A DNA stretch of 34,147 nucleotides. It comes from a virus. Positions 1-6,018 of the stretch are shown here, piece by piece; the stretch's first letter is position 1, and each line of letters opens with the position of its first letter. A program made the translations under genes and the position numbers. The DNA lies in IMG/VR virus record IMGVR_UViG_3300025417_000049, positions 1-34,147 of that record. One strand, given 5' to 3'. The notes beneath the pieces were generated by a model, which saw only the letters and a list, made by a program, of their open reading frames with translations, had not been told where the DNA came from and searched no databases.

Positions 1-369
1 AACTTTATCATTATTCTCCCATAACAGACGAAATAAACCACGTGGTGAAGTGTGACCTTTGATAACAACATAACTATCGTCGCAAGTGACACCATCCTCT
101 AGAGTAGATACATCAGTAAAACCGCAGTCATTTAGTGATTCCATGACTGTATACGTTTTACCAAGACCGCCGGGACCAGTAATAATCAAAGACATCTGTT
201 CGCCAGATGCAACCATTTCTACCATACTCTGAATAAAGTCAAAACGTTGATTAATTGTAAACTTTGAATTTGAAATAGTTTCTGATGTTTGAAAATTTAC
301 ATTATTAGCAGGACCATTCATTTGATTTTTGGTCCTTCTGTATCCTGCGTTTGGAATTCCACGTGGCAT
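1..369 (-). CDS. P-loop (AAA-like) ATPase, C-terminus cut by window edge
   Basis: The reading frame opens with ATG at 369 and stays open to base 1, so only the first 123 residues are visible. A Walker A motif, GPGGLGKT, lies at residues 65-72 after a hydrophobic strand (MSLIIT), the usual start of a P-loop NTPase core. The basic N-terminus (MPRGIPNAGYRRTK) is probably a flexible tail. The GPGG form fits AAA+/helicase-loader-like ATPases better than kinases, but Walker B lies beyond the edge, so the exact class is open. It follows a hairpin terminator and has its own sigma70-like promoter, so it probably begins a new transcription unit running leftwards. Confidence 0.8.
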   Translation of the reverse strand, partial: MPRGIPNAGYRRTKNQMNGPANNVNFQTSETISNSKFTINQRFDFIQSMVEMVASGEQMSLIITGPGGLGKTYTVMESLNDCGFTDVSTLEDGVTCDDSYVVIKGHTSPRGLFRLLWENNDKV

Positions 370-409
370 AATAATCCTATTCAACAAAAAACAATAACAC
401 GTATATACT

Positions 410-437
410 ATTATAAACTGTTTACGTAGCATTGCAA
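410..437 (-). promoter_or_regulatory. sigma70-like promoter for the P-loop ATPase gene
   Basis: On the minus strand TTGCAA (432-437) is followed after 16 nt by a perfect TATAAT (410-415). The start codon at 369 lies about 40 nt downstream. It sits directly after the hairpin at 442-483, the expected terminator-then-promoter order. Confidence 0.6.
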
Positions 438-441
438 GAAC

Positions 442-483
442 AATTAACATTAGTGTTGTTTTAATGCAACACTAATGTTAATT
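442..483 (-). terminator. hairpin terminator after the first accessory operon
   Basis: A perfect 17-bp inverted repeat (442-458 with 467-483, 8-nt loop) begins at the stop codon of the 483-710 gene. It is AT-rich and followed on the minus strand only by a short TTGTTCTT run, so termination is likely but not certain to be intrinsic. Confidence 0.6.
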
Positions 484-710
484 TAATAACCGTTATTGAT
501 TGCCCACTTTTCGATTTTATCAATCGTTTTTTGTGGTACTGTTTTCGAATCAGTATAATCTTTGTTGACCAATTCAGCATAACTCAATAATGAATCTAAT
601 GTATTAGAAAATTCCCAATCTTGAGAACCTACAGTACATGATGATTCGTCATTGTCGATAATGAGACTAACATCGTAGCCATCGATTTTAGTGTTTTTTG
701 TATTATCCAT
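483..710 (-). CDS. hypothetical protein, 75 aa
   Basis: I do not recognise this protein. The frame is open up to 770, but the extra N-terminal codons lie inside the upstream gene and read as low-complexity (MNPMNPMN). The ATG at 710 overlaps the upstream stop (703-705) in ATGGATAA, a tight overlap typical of this operon, so 710 is preferred. It is acidic, with a possible beta core around GYDVSLIIDND, and ends in an alpha-helical KTIDKIEKWAIN. It is the last gene before the terminator hairpin. Confidence 0.6.
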   Translation of the reverse strand: MDNTKNTKIDGYDVSLIIDNDESSCTVGSQDWEFSNTLDSLLSYAELVNKDYTDSKTVPQKTIDKIEKWAINNGY

Positions 711-1125
711 TCCATTCTTCATCATCGTAGTATTCATCGGATTCATCGGATTCATCCCAATTAGTTTCAATTTTAACGTGACCGAACATAATTATACTAT
801 TATCAATGTATCCAGTTTCAAAATCATTTTCGAACGTGACAAAAGCACCTAAGTCTTCAATTTCATACTTTTTTACTTCAATATCAGATTTTAGAATACA
901 ACCGATAGTGCCAGAATCGACACAATGCTCAGTATCAATATTAGAAATATAAACACCGTCGCCAAATGCTGTACCATAAATGGCGAATTTTCTACCATCA
1001 GAAAATTCAAATTCGCCATTTACATTTTTACTGTCATGTATTGTCAAATTGCAGACTTCGTTCCATTCGCTATCTGACATGACATAGCAGAGATCGCCAA
1101 TATAGTATTCGCCTTTTTTCATCAT
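703..1125 (-). CDS. conserved phage hypothetical protein (YIGDLCYV type)
   Basis: This 140-residue protein starts MMKKGEYYIGDLCYVMSD, an N-terminus I know from a widespread family of uncharacterised phage and bacterial proteins (KGxYYIGDxCYV...W...C). The middle is beta-rich (GRKFAIYGTAFGDGVY) and the C-terminus very acidic (DESDESDEYYDDEEW). No catalytic motif is evident. It overlaps its upstream neighbour through ATGA (1122-1125), with GAGGA upstream as ribosome site. Function unknown. Confidence 0.75.
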   Translation of the reverse strand: MMKKGEYYIGDLCYVMSDSEWNEVCNLTIHDSKNVNGEFEFSDGRKFAIYGTAFGDGVYISNIDTEHCVDSGTIGCILKSDIEVKKYEIEDLGAFVTFENDFETGYIDNSIIMFGHVKIETNWDESDESDEYYDDEEWNG

Positions 1126-1448
1126 GACAATTCCTCTTGTTTAAGTTGATTGATCATCCAGTCAATCCAGTTTAATCTCGTTTGCCGTATTTTTTCTTCG
1201 AGCATATTATTTCTAAAAGCATATGGAATACCATATGGAATATTATGCTTGTGAAACAACCAACTATCCAAAGTACGTTTATTATCGAGCATATCGCTTA
1301 TCCAATTGATTAGATATTGTCTTTCGTCAACGTATCCCTTTCGTTGAAAATATATTGCATAACAAATATATCTTTCTTTATTATTCTCTATACTATTTCT
1401 TGCAAATTCCAAAATCTCAATGAGATTCTTAATGTTCATTTTTTTCAT
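1122..1448 (-). CDS. hypothetical helical protein, paralogue of 6019-6324
   Basis: This 108-residue protein is predicted to be largely helical. It aligns along its length with the 101-residue product of 6019-6324: both have LI(E/D)IL(E/Q)FA, then IEN..E.Y(I/V)C(Y/W)AI, then W(I)xxMLD...TLD.WL, and end in RQTR..WI.WMIN.LK. The shared Trp and Cys positions argue for a real family rather than chance. The function is unknown. Translation is coupled on both sides, TAATG with the 31-residue membrane peptide upstream and ATGA with the gene downstream, and GGAG precedes the start. Confidence 0.75.
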   Translation of the reverse strand: MKKMNIKNLIEILEFARNSIENNKERYICYAIYFQRKGYVDERQYLINWISDMLDNKRTLDSWLFHKHNIPYGIPYAFRNNMLEEKIRQTRLNWIDWMINQLKQEELS

Positions 1449-1543
1449 TATTTAACTCCAAAAAACATAGCGATATAAGGAACTGTTACCGGCAACGATA
1501 TGATGATAATAAGAATTAATGCGCCCGGAATCATTCTAATCAT
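1448..1543 (-). CDS. 31-aa single-pass membrane peptide
   Basis: A small ORF (MIRMIPGALILIIIISLPVT and on to a stop at 1448) fills the gap between two genes exactly. It starts inside the upstream stop codon (TAATG, 1541-1545) and its own stop overlaps the next start (TAATG, 1446-1450). About 18 consecutive hydrophobic residues would form one transmembrane helix, with a short basic tail (GVK). The exact fit at both ends is the main support. I cannot name a function; small phage membrane peptides include lysis or superinfection factors, but nothing here decides that. Confidence 0.68.
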   Translation of the reverse strand: MIRMIPGALILIIIISLPVTVPYIAMFFGVK

Positions 1544-1929
1544 TATTCGTCTCTATTGCAAAAAATCAAAAAATCAGACCACGATCCTTCAAATATGGTT
1601 TTATTATCATATTTTTCGATAATTTTTACTTTATCTGTAAAGATATGATATTCATATTCTTGATGACATTCTTGTTCTAGTTTTGCTGGATAAATGTAAT
1701 ATCCACCAGCACCGTCTTTGAAAAAACTGATCAATTGTGCCGCTAAACAAGGCATACCATTAAATACTTCTTCATCAGCACCGATGCCATTGACTAATCT
1801 GCGAGAATTTAGAAAATACGCCAATTCAGCACCAATGCCATTTGGATAACCATCGTATTGTGCATACATACAGAAAAATGGTTCCTTTTTCTTTTCTTCA
1901 TAACAAAACGTGAGACTGCGAGTACCCAT
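1543..1929 (-). CDS. conserved phage hypothetical protein (MGTRSLTxxYEE family)
   Basis: The 128-residue product begins MGTRSLTFCYEE and carries YAQYDGYPNGIGAELAYFL, hallmarks of a family found in many phages and some bacteria with no assigned function. The conserved QYDGYPxGxG segment followed by a helix is the diagnostic part. The start has a strong AAGGAG site. It leads the tightly coupled cluster 1929-483. Confidence 0.8.
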   Translation of the reverse strand: MGTRSLTFCYEEKKKEPFFCMYAQYDGYPNGIGAELAYFLNSRRLVNGIGADEEVFNGMPCLAAQLISFFKDGAGGYYIYPAKLEQECHQEYEYHIFTDKVKIIEKYDNKTIFEGSWSDFLIFCNRDE

Positions 1930-1942
1930 AATATATAACTCC

Positions 1943-2062
1943 TTAGTTAAGATTCAATTTTTTATGTTTAACTTTACGATAATACTTGTTTAATTTCTTG
2001 TGTGCCTGTTTCGGCTTAATTGGCACTCTGCAATAAGGACGAATAGGTATCCTTTCTCGCAT
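1943..2062 (-). CDS. 39-aa strongly basic protein
   Basis: An ATG at 2062 preceded by a perfect AAGGAG (spacing about 6) opens a 39-codon frame (MRERIPIRPYCRVPIKPKQA...) that ends at 1943, just before the AAGGAG of the next gene. About two fifths of its residues are Lys, Arg or His, which suggests nucleic-acid binding. It overlaps the 3' end of the SprT-like gene by 47 nt in another frame. The strong ribosome site and exact fit into the gap make it likely real; its function is unknown. Confidence 0.72.
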   Translation of the reverse strand: MRERIPIRPYCRVPIKPKQAHKKLNKYYRKVKHKKLNLN

Positions 2063-2567
2063 AATCGCTCCTTATGTCGTAGGGTGAAAATACAAATTTA
2101 CACAAATTGCATCTATAAGTATATCCTCGTTTTGCCATAGAATGTCTTTTTGATGAAAATTCGAGACTTCTGCAATAACAATAATACGGATATGTTGCTA
2201 ATTTTCTAACTGGTTTGACGTAACCAATTTCTTCGCTTTTTTCTTTTGTGAAGAACCTATTTGCTTGTTCGCCGCATTGATTCATCATTTTTGACCAAGT
2301 TTCGCCATGACCAAAACGACTATGCAATAGATAATCATATAAATGACAAAATTCATGAATAACAGTATTTCTAAATGCTTTACTTTCATGATGCCCGTGA
2401 TAGGCAGTACCAGATAATTTAATTTCAAATTTATTATTTGCTTGACCAAAAACTCTTGTAAATCTATTTGAAATTTCTATTTTACTGACCTTTGGCTTAA
2501 CGCCATAGATATTGGTCAAGATAGGAGATACTTCCCGTATGATTTCATATGCTTTTTCTACTAACAT
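2016..2567 (-). CDS. SprT-like zinc metalloprotease
   Basis: The 183-residue protein has the SprT/Spartan-type metalloprotease signature: VIHEFCHLYDYLLHS with HExxH at residues 71-75, followed by GHGETWSKMMNQCG, where the third zinc ligand of the family is expected (HG..W). The C-terminus forms a zinc ribbon (YYCYC ... YRCNLC). In cells SprT-family proteases cleave DNA-protein crosslinks; in T4-like phages the role is untested. The start at 2567 follows TGGAGAATTATC. It lies between two unknown small genes. Confidence 0.85.
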   Translation of the reverse strand: MLVEKAYEIIREVSPILTNIYGVKPKVSKIEISNRFTRVFGQANNKFEIKLSGTAYHGHHESKAFRNTVIHEFCHLYDYLLHSRFGHGETWSKMMNQCGEQANRFFTKEKSEEIGYVKPVRKLATYPYYCYCRSLEFSSKRHSMAKRGYTYRCNLCKFVFSPYDIRSDYARKDTYSSLLQSAN

Positions 2568-2580
2568 GATAATTCTCCAA

Positions 2581-2802
2581 TTAGCAAATGTAAAATTCTG
2601 GCAATTTTAATTTATCAGCGAGTAAAGCCGTGTCGCCGTTCGTTTCCTCTGCTTCATGAATCCAGCGAATCGCCATGGCACGACTCTTTGCACCATTCTC
2701 AATTAAATTATAAATTCGTCTATCAAAATTATCCATTCTTATTAGACGAATGTTGACATCCATCAAAGATTTTTCAGCCATATAATGCATCATATTGTCC
2801 AT
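2581..2802 (-). CDS. hypothetical protein, 73 aa
   Basis: Unrecognised small helical protein. It starts at an ATG overlapping the stop of the GP88-like gene (TAATG at 2802) with AAAGG upstream, so the two are translationally coupled. The central stretch IRWIHEAEETNGDTALLADKLKLPEFY reads like a helix-turn-helix-sized helical segment, but no clear DNA-binding motif can be claimed. Confidence 0.65.
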   Translation of the reverse strand: MDNMMHYMAEKSLMDVNIRLIRMDNFDRRIYNLIENGAKSRAMAIRWIHEAEETNGDTALLADKLKLPEFYIC

Positions 2803-3443
2803 TATGATACCTTTTGTAAACGAATTACTTTTTTCATTTTTGCGCCGTGAGCAACATAACCGATAACTGGTATTTTCTTATCGTAACATGCTCGACAACC
2901 GTTGCATTTACCCTCTGTCATGTATGCTGTACAGCGTTTAACGCCGCGTGGTGTCTTATCGCTTGATAGTATGGTGCTACCATGCACGCCAGCAGTAAAT
3001 TCGCCATTGACGCTATCAGAAGAAAACCGTACGGCAACATTAGGCAATTTATTCATTTTATTAAGAATGGTTTTGAATTTTTTGAATTTTGCCATTCTAG
3101 TAGGTAACCAGTGCTTTGTGCTTGGTGTCTTGAGCATGACTTTATAGATTTTCTTTGCTAAGTCTAAATTATAAATGTCACCAGAATCGAACCAACGGAA
3201 ATACCGTTCAGTATCCAATACCTTAATCATATCGGAAACCCACTCGTCTCGCTTCCAATCTTCCTTGTTGTGTGCCCGAGCATTAACAACGACAGGATAA
3301 GAATAATTCGCAAAGGTAGCATAACAACCAGCACAGGCAGGAACCAATTTTCCGTCATCGCCTACAGCACCAGGACAAGTTTCAATTGCCTGAAGTGACC
3401 AGGATTTGATTCCGTCTAATTTTGTCGTAACTGATATTTTCAC
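2802..3443 (-). CDS. GP88-family phage protein, cysteine-rich
   Basis: The protein resembles the GP88 (mycobacteriophage gene product 88) family: an N-terminal TCPGA...CAGCYATF (Cys 23, 37, 40), then NARAHNKEDW, RWFDSGDIYNLD and LPTRMAKF. The C-terminus has a four-cysteine cluster (CTAYMTEGKCNGCRACYDK). The layout suggests bound metal or an iron-sulfur cluster; biochemical function is unknown to me. I prefer the GTG at 3443 (213 aa): it has TGGGG upstream and the TATCGTG start context seen elsewhere here, whereas the ATG at 3476 lies in the -10 box of the promoter. Confidence 0.8.
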   Translation of the reverse strand: MKISVTTKLDGIKSWSLQAIETCPGAVGDDGKLVPACAGCYATFANYSYPVVVNARAHNKEDWKRDEWVSDMIKVLDTERYFRWFDSGDIYNLDLAKKIYKVMLKTPSTKHWLPTRMAKFKKFKTILNKMNKLPNVAVRFSSDSVNGEFTAGVHGSTILSSDKTPRGVKRCTAYMTEGKCNGCRACYDKKIPVIGYVAHGAKMKKVIRLQKVS

Positions 3444-3474
3444 GATAGCCCCAATAAAATTTAACAATATGTAC

Positions 3475-3506
3475 ATTATACAGCAAAAACAACAAAGTCT
3501 ATTGAA
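3475..3506 (-). promoter_or_regulatory. phage promoter module, copy 1
   Basis: On the minus strand TTCAAT (3501-3506) is followed after exactly 20 nt by TATAAT (3475-3480), 32 nt before the GTG of the GP88-like gene. The same module with identical spacing occurs at 5303-5334. The two share TTATTATTCAAT, GTTTTT at the same offset and TATAAT. No good -35 hexamer is present, so a phage activator may bind the upstream box. Confidence 0.55.
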
Positions 3507-3547
3507 TAATAACTATTGAAAGTTATTATCCGATAGTCTCTGACTAT
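3506..3547 (-). terminator. two tandem hairpins after the 3547-3759 gene
   Basis: Two stem-loops follow the stop of the 70-aa gene: ATAGTC/GACTAT (3533-3547, 3-nt loop) and ATAATAACT/AGTTATTAT (3506-3529, 6-nt loop). A T-rich stretch follows on the minus strand. They separate the upstream operon from promoter copy 1 and overlap its upstream box, so they could terminate, regulate, or both. Confidence 0.45.
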
Positions 3548-3759
3548 TACTTATAGAATGAATTCCTAAAAGACAATAAGCTCTTTTCTGACTTTTTTAG
3601 TAGATCAGACCAATCGCCAGTTTTTTCAACTTTCTTGATATCTTTGTTTACCCATTCAGAAAAGCCTTTTGATGTTGATTCATTTATTGATTTTGAACCG
3701 CCAGAGGAATTCATTTTATTCTGAAATGGTTCTGTTTTCAATTGTCGTCGTTTGTACAT
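3547..3759 (-). CDS. hypothetical protein, 70 aa
   Basis: Unrecognised small basic protein, Ser- and Lys-rich (NSSGGSKSINESTSKGFSEW). The middle is probably disordered and the end helical (WSDLLKKSEKSLLSF). It overlaps the end of the upstream gene by 22 nt and is last before the tandem hairpins. Confidence 0.6.
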   Translation of the reverse strand: MYKRRQLKTEPFQNKMNSSGGSKSINESTSKGFSEWVNKDIKKVEKTGDWSDLLKKSEKSLLSFRNSFYK

Positions 3760-4061
3760 GATTCGAGTATCCAGTCAAAGTGTGTTTTATCAAGTATTAA
3801 TGATTCATTCATTCCAGATTTTGTACTGCTATGATGCATAACTGTTTCTTGAAACTTTTGATCCGAAAATTCATTTGCTTCATATTCTGCTTCCTCATAA
3901 TAAGCGTCTACATTATGACATTCAGGTTCTTTTGCTGTTTCAAAAATCCAATCTCGTATCAATTTTTGACCAGAATCGTTTAACATTCTGATTGGATATC
4001 TCAATAAATCACTATTTGCTAATAGTGTCTTTGCTTCGTTTTCGTAAAGTTTTATTCTCAT
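3738..4061 (-). CDS. hypothetical protein, 107 aa
   Basis: I do not recognise this acidic protein. It begins MRIKLYENEAKTLLANSDLLRYP and carries a Glu-rich helix (DAYYEEAEYEANEFSD). AAAGGATAAAATC precedes the start, only 4 nt after the hexapeptide-repeat gene ends, so it is probably co-transcribed with it. Confidence 0.65.
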   Translation of the reverse strand: MRIKLYENEAKTLLANSDLLRYPIRMLNDSGQKLIRDWIFETAKEPECHNVDAYYEEAEYEANEFSDQKFQETVMHHSSTKSGMNESLILDKTHFDWILESCTNDDN

Positions 4062-4065
4062 GATT

Positions 4066-4707
4066 TTATCCTTTCACGTTAAAATTAAAAGCAATTAATT
4101 GGCAAAAAAGTCTATATTGTTGCAAATACATTTCATCGTTTTTATGCGTTTTCTCAATAGCGTCTGAAAATTGTTTGACTGTTCCTGAAAAACATCCACA
4201 ATTCACACGAACACCAATTTTATCATCAATAAATGCCGTCGTATATCTGCCAGTTGATTTAGAAGGCCCAATTTGTAATGTATCTGCGGATTTCAACACA
4301 CTAGCATCGCCAGACACACTAGCATCGCCAGACACACTAGCATCGCCAGACACCCGAGCATTGCCGAACACCCGAGCATTGCCGGACACCCGAGCATTGC
4401 CGGACATACTAGCATCGCCGAACACACTAGCATCGCCGAACACACTAGCATTGTCGGACACACTAGCATCGCCAGACACCCAAGCATTGCCGGACACCCG
4501 AGCATTGCCAGACACCCAAGCATTGCCGGACACCCGAGCATTGCCGAACACCCAAGCATTGTCGGACGTTGACAGGTTTTTTTCGGATTGGATATATCCG
4601 CCTAAATCGCCTTTTTTGACATTACCAAAATTCTTTAATGCCCGAATTCTATATAGTTTGATATTACAATGAATAATTTTCATTTCATTCGTTAATTCAT
4701 ATTTCAT
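4066..4707 (-). CDS. hexapeptide-repeat (left-handed beta-helix-like) protein
   Basis: The 213-residue protein has three parts. Residues 1-49 (LGGYIQSEKNLS) match the N-terminal cap of a phage/bacterial family of unknown function. Residues 50-145 are 16 hexapeptide repeats of the form (N/D)A(R/W/S)V(S/F)G, expected to fold as a parallel beta-helix. Residues 146-213 (LQIGPSKSTGRYTTAF...CGCFSGTVKQFSDAI) are the family's C-terminal domain. Similar repeats occur in E. coli YdcK. There is no acyltransferase catalytic His visible in the repeats, so a structural or binding role is more likely. Start: CTGGAGTTTTATCATG. Confidence 0.85.
   Translation of the reverse strand: MKYELTNEMKIIHCNIKLYRIRALKNFGNVKKGDLGGYIQSEKNLSTSDNAWVFGNARVSGNAWVSGNARVSGNAWVSGDASVSDNASVFGDASVFGDASMSGNARVSGNARVFGNARVSGDASVSGDASVSGDASVLKSADTLQIGPSKSTGRYTTAFIDDKIGVRVNCGCFSGTVKQFSDAIEKTHKNDEMYLQQYRLFCQLIAFNFNVKG
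4273..4560 (-). repeat. 18-bp tandem coding repeat (16 units)
   Basis: Sixteen 18-nt units encode the hexapeptides of the 4066-4707 protein. Adjacent units are near identical at the DNA level (several identical copies of the DASVSG unit at 4285-4345), which points to recent unit duplication and probable length variation between relatives. Confidence 0.9.
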
Positions 4708-4759
4708 GATAAAACTCCAGTTAGTTAGTAATTACTACCAAAATAAACAACGTATTATC

Positions 4760-4788
4760 ATGGATTCTAATAGTGAATTAAAATCCAT
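4760..4788 (-). terminator. hairpin after the 4801-5052 gene
   Basis: ATGGATT (4760-4766) pairs with AATCCAT (4782-4788), and inner TAAT/ATTA arms extend the stem past one mismatch. It follows the stop at 4801 but has no T-run, so it may be a processing or stability hairpin. The rest of 4708-4800 shows nothing else. Confidence 0.4.
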
Positions 4789-4800
4789 TGTAATAGATTG

Positions 4801-5052
4801 TTAAACGAAAACAGACTTATCAAAGGAAAATGTATAACCTTTAGCGTCTGAAGAATCACCCCAGCGCATATTTTCGAGATTCCATGACGTATTGTATTTT
4901 GCTGATAATGCTTTTACTGCCTCGAAGTGAGATTCTGGCGAACCGCAGTCGGTTGGAATAATAACAGACCAATCACAAAAATTAATATATGCTTTTATTC
5001 TGGGTCCGTTTCTGCTCGTGGCAGGCATAAATTTCGTATGAATTGAAAGCAT
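4801..5052 (-). CDS. hypothetical protein, 83 aa
   Basis: Unrecognised. The frame is open to 5169, but the upstream part overlaps the 5057-5272 gene. The ATG at 5052 has GGAG and the TATCATG context, and sits 5 nt after the upstream stop, so it is the likely start. The product (MLSIHTKFMPATSRNGPRIK...) has a small alpha/beta look: KAYINFCDWSVIIP, then a helix HFEAVKALSAKY, then a Trp-containing end. This resembles phage proteins that begin with LSIHTKFLPATNxRGxRI, all without assigned function. Confidence 0.7.
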   Translation of the reverse strand: MLSIHTKFMPATSRNGPRIKAYINFCDWSVIIPTDCGSPESHFEAVKALSAKYNTSWNLENMRWGDSSDAKGYTFSFDKSVFV

Positions 5053-5056
5053 GATA

Positions 5057-5272
5057 TTAGTGCTCCGTTGAATATGTTGTACTAATGTAAGATTGTAACG
5101 CTTCGAGGGTTTTTGTAACCTTAGTGCCGCGACGTAAACCGAGCATAGAACAAACGATGGAATTGGCACTTTTACCGCGGCTCATTTTGAGTCCTCTCAA
5201 TTCGAGTTTAAGGCCTTGCTTAAGCGTTAGTAAACGGTACAACTCAATATCCTGTGGCTTTGTGATAATCAT
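5057..5272 (-). CDS. conserved small phage protein, 71 aa
   Basis: The sequence begins MIITKPQDIELYRLLTLKQGLKLE and continues LRGLKMSRGKSANSIVCSMLGLRRGTKV, a pattern I know from short conserved proteins in many unrelated phages with no known function. It is basic and helical. It is the first gene after promoter copy 2 and overlaps nothing. Confidence 0.75.
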   Translation of the reverse strand: MIITKPQDIELYRLLTLKQGLKLELRGLKMSRGKSANSIVCSMLGLRRGTKVTKTLEALQSYISTTYSTEH

Positions 5273-5302
5273 AATATTAATTCCTTTTGAGTGTAAAATA
5301 CA

Positions 5303-5334
5303 ATTATACTATAAAAACGAGCATTACAATTGAA
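5303..5334 (-). promoter_or_regulatory. phage promoter module, copy 2
   Basis: TTCAAT (5329-5334), a 20-nt spacer with GTTTTT at its eleventh base, then TATAAT (5303-5308), 31 nt before the ATG at 5272. It is the sister of the element at 3475-3506. The upstream box lies next to a TAATAATTATTA palindrome (5335-5346), which may act as a weak terminator or operator. Confidence 0.55.
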
Positions 5335-5371
5335 TAATAATTATTAGAATCAGATACTTAATAGATTTTCG

Positions 5372-5449
5372 CTATTGAGTGTTGGATTTCCAAATTTTGT
5401 TATATTCTCTTGATAATTCAATTAATCGTAATAATTCAGATATTGTCAC
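5372..5449 (-). CDS. 25-aa peptide with strong start signal
   Basis: A GTG at 5449 is preceded by TTGGAGTTTTATC, the same start cassette as the genes at 4707 and 7169. It opens a 25-codon frame (MTISELLRLIELSREYNKIW...) predicted as one amphipathic helix. It overlaps the end of the 46-aa gene by 14 nt. The start signal is the main support; the product could be a regulatory peptide. Confidence 0.52.
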   Translation of the reverse strand: MTISELLRLIELSREYNKIWKSNTQ

Positions 5450-5576
5450 GATAAAACTCCAAGGTGATAGAGTAATTACGTTTTGAGATACCTAATATTT
5501 TAGCATGATATTGTGCATCATGAAAAGAATAAAAGAATCTCGGTGCTGGCAAATACTTTGAATTTAGTTTATACAT
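5436..5576 (-). CDS. hypothetical protein, 46 aa
   Basis: An ATG at 5576 with AATAAGGCGTTTATC upstream, identical to the leader of the 5784 gene, opens a 46-codon frame (MYKLNSKYLPAPRFFYSFHD...). The product is aromatic- and base-rich with no recognised motif. It fits the gap between the genes at 5587 and 5449. Confidence 0.65.
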   Translation of the reverse strand: MYKLNSKYLPAPRFFYSFHDAQYHAKILGISKRNYSITLEFYRDNI

Positions 5577-5586
5577 GATAAACGCC

Positions 5587-5784
5587 TTATTCAATTCCAA
5601 AATATACTAATAGAGCTTGATCCATGTCTGATCCGTGAGATACGCCAGCAATTTTTAATTGCCTTTGAATCTCTAATATGTCTTTGATCAATAATTCGGC
5701 AAACTTTTCATATCGTTTTTGGTGATAATCAAGAGCAGTCGGTAAATTAGACTGTATAGCAAGTTCTCTAATTTGATCATTCAT
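5587..5784 (-). CDS. small phage protein of the (M)NERIRELAEQ...EKFAELI type
   Basis: The 65-residue product starts MNDQIRELAIQSNLP, then YEKFAELLIKDILEIQ, and ends ALLVYFGIE. This three-part pattern (N-terminal IRELA, central EKFAELI, terminal (Y/H)FG(V/I)E) is a widespread short phage family with no known function. A second family member is encoded at 9788-10030. The ribosome site is AAGG in the repeated leader AATAAGGCGTTTATC. Confidence 0.78.
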   Translation of the reverse strand: MNDQIRELAIQSNLPTALDYHQKRYEKFAELLIKDILEIQRQLKIAGVSHGSDMDQALLVYFGIE

Positions 5785-5794
5785 GATAAACGCC

Positions 5795-6016
5795 TTATTC
5801 GGCTTGAATTTCTAAATGTTCAATGTCACCATCATATACGCCCCAAAGCCTATTGGGATTTTTGTCCCATTGAACGAGATACCTATATTGACCAATTATG
5901 TTGTCTTTGTAACCGTGATCTACAATTGTACCTTTTTCGCCTACGCTGGCAATATATGAATATTCGGGCGAAACTACTTTTACTCTGTCGTCAAACTTAA
6001 ATTTAGTTGTTTTCAT
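5795..6016 (-). CDS. small SH3/KOW-like hypothetical protein
   Basis: This 73-residue protein reads FKFDDRVKVVSPEY...GEKGTIVDHGY...YLVQWD, a pattern typical of small SH3-like or KOW beta-barrels in phage accessory proteins. The function is unknown. Its start is preceded by AGGTAGATAATC and it lies 2 nt after the paralogue gene at 6019. Confidence 0.65.
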   Translation of the reverse strand: MKTTKFKFDDRVKVVSPEYSYIASVGEKGTIVDHGYKDNIIGQYRYLVQWDKNPNRLWGVYDGDIEHLEIQAE

Positions 6017-6018
6017 GA

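Noticed and set aside
483-770. Full 95-codon version of the first small gene
   Set aside because: The first 20 codons are low-complexity and overlap the end of the upstream gene; the ATG at 710 fits the overlap pattern better.
4175-4672. Plus-strand frame of 165 codons with repetitive Leu-Ala-Ser-Pro-Asp
   Set aside because: It is the antisense shadow of the hexapeptide-repeat gene; 18-bp repeats keep all frames open, and there is no ribosome site.
4273-4785. Possible CRISPR array
   Set aside because: Units are contiguous 18-mers without spacers and encode in-frame hexapeptides; the array at 6651-6790 likewise has no spacer structure.
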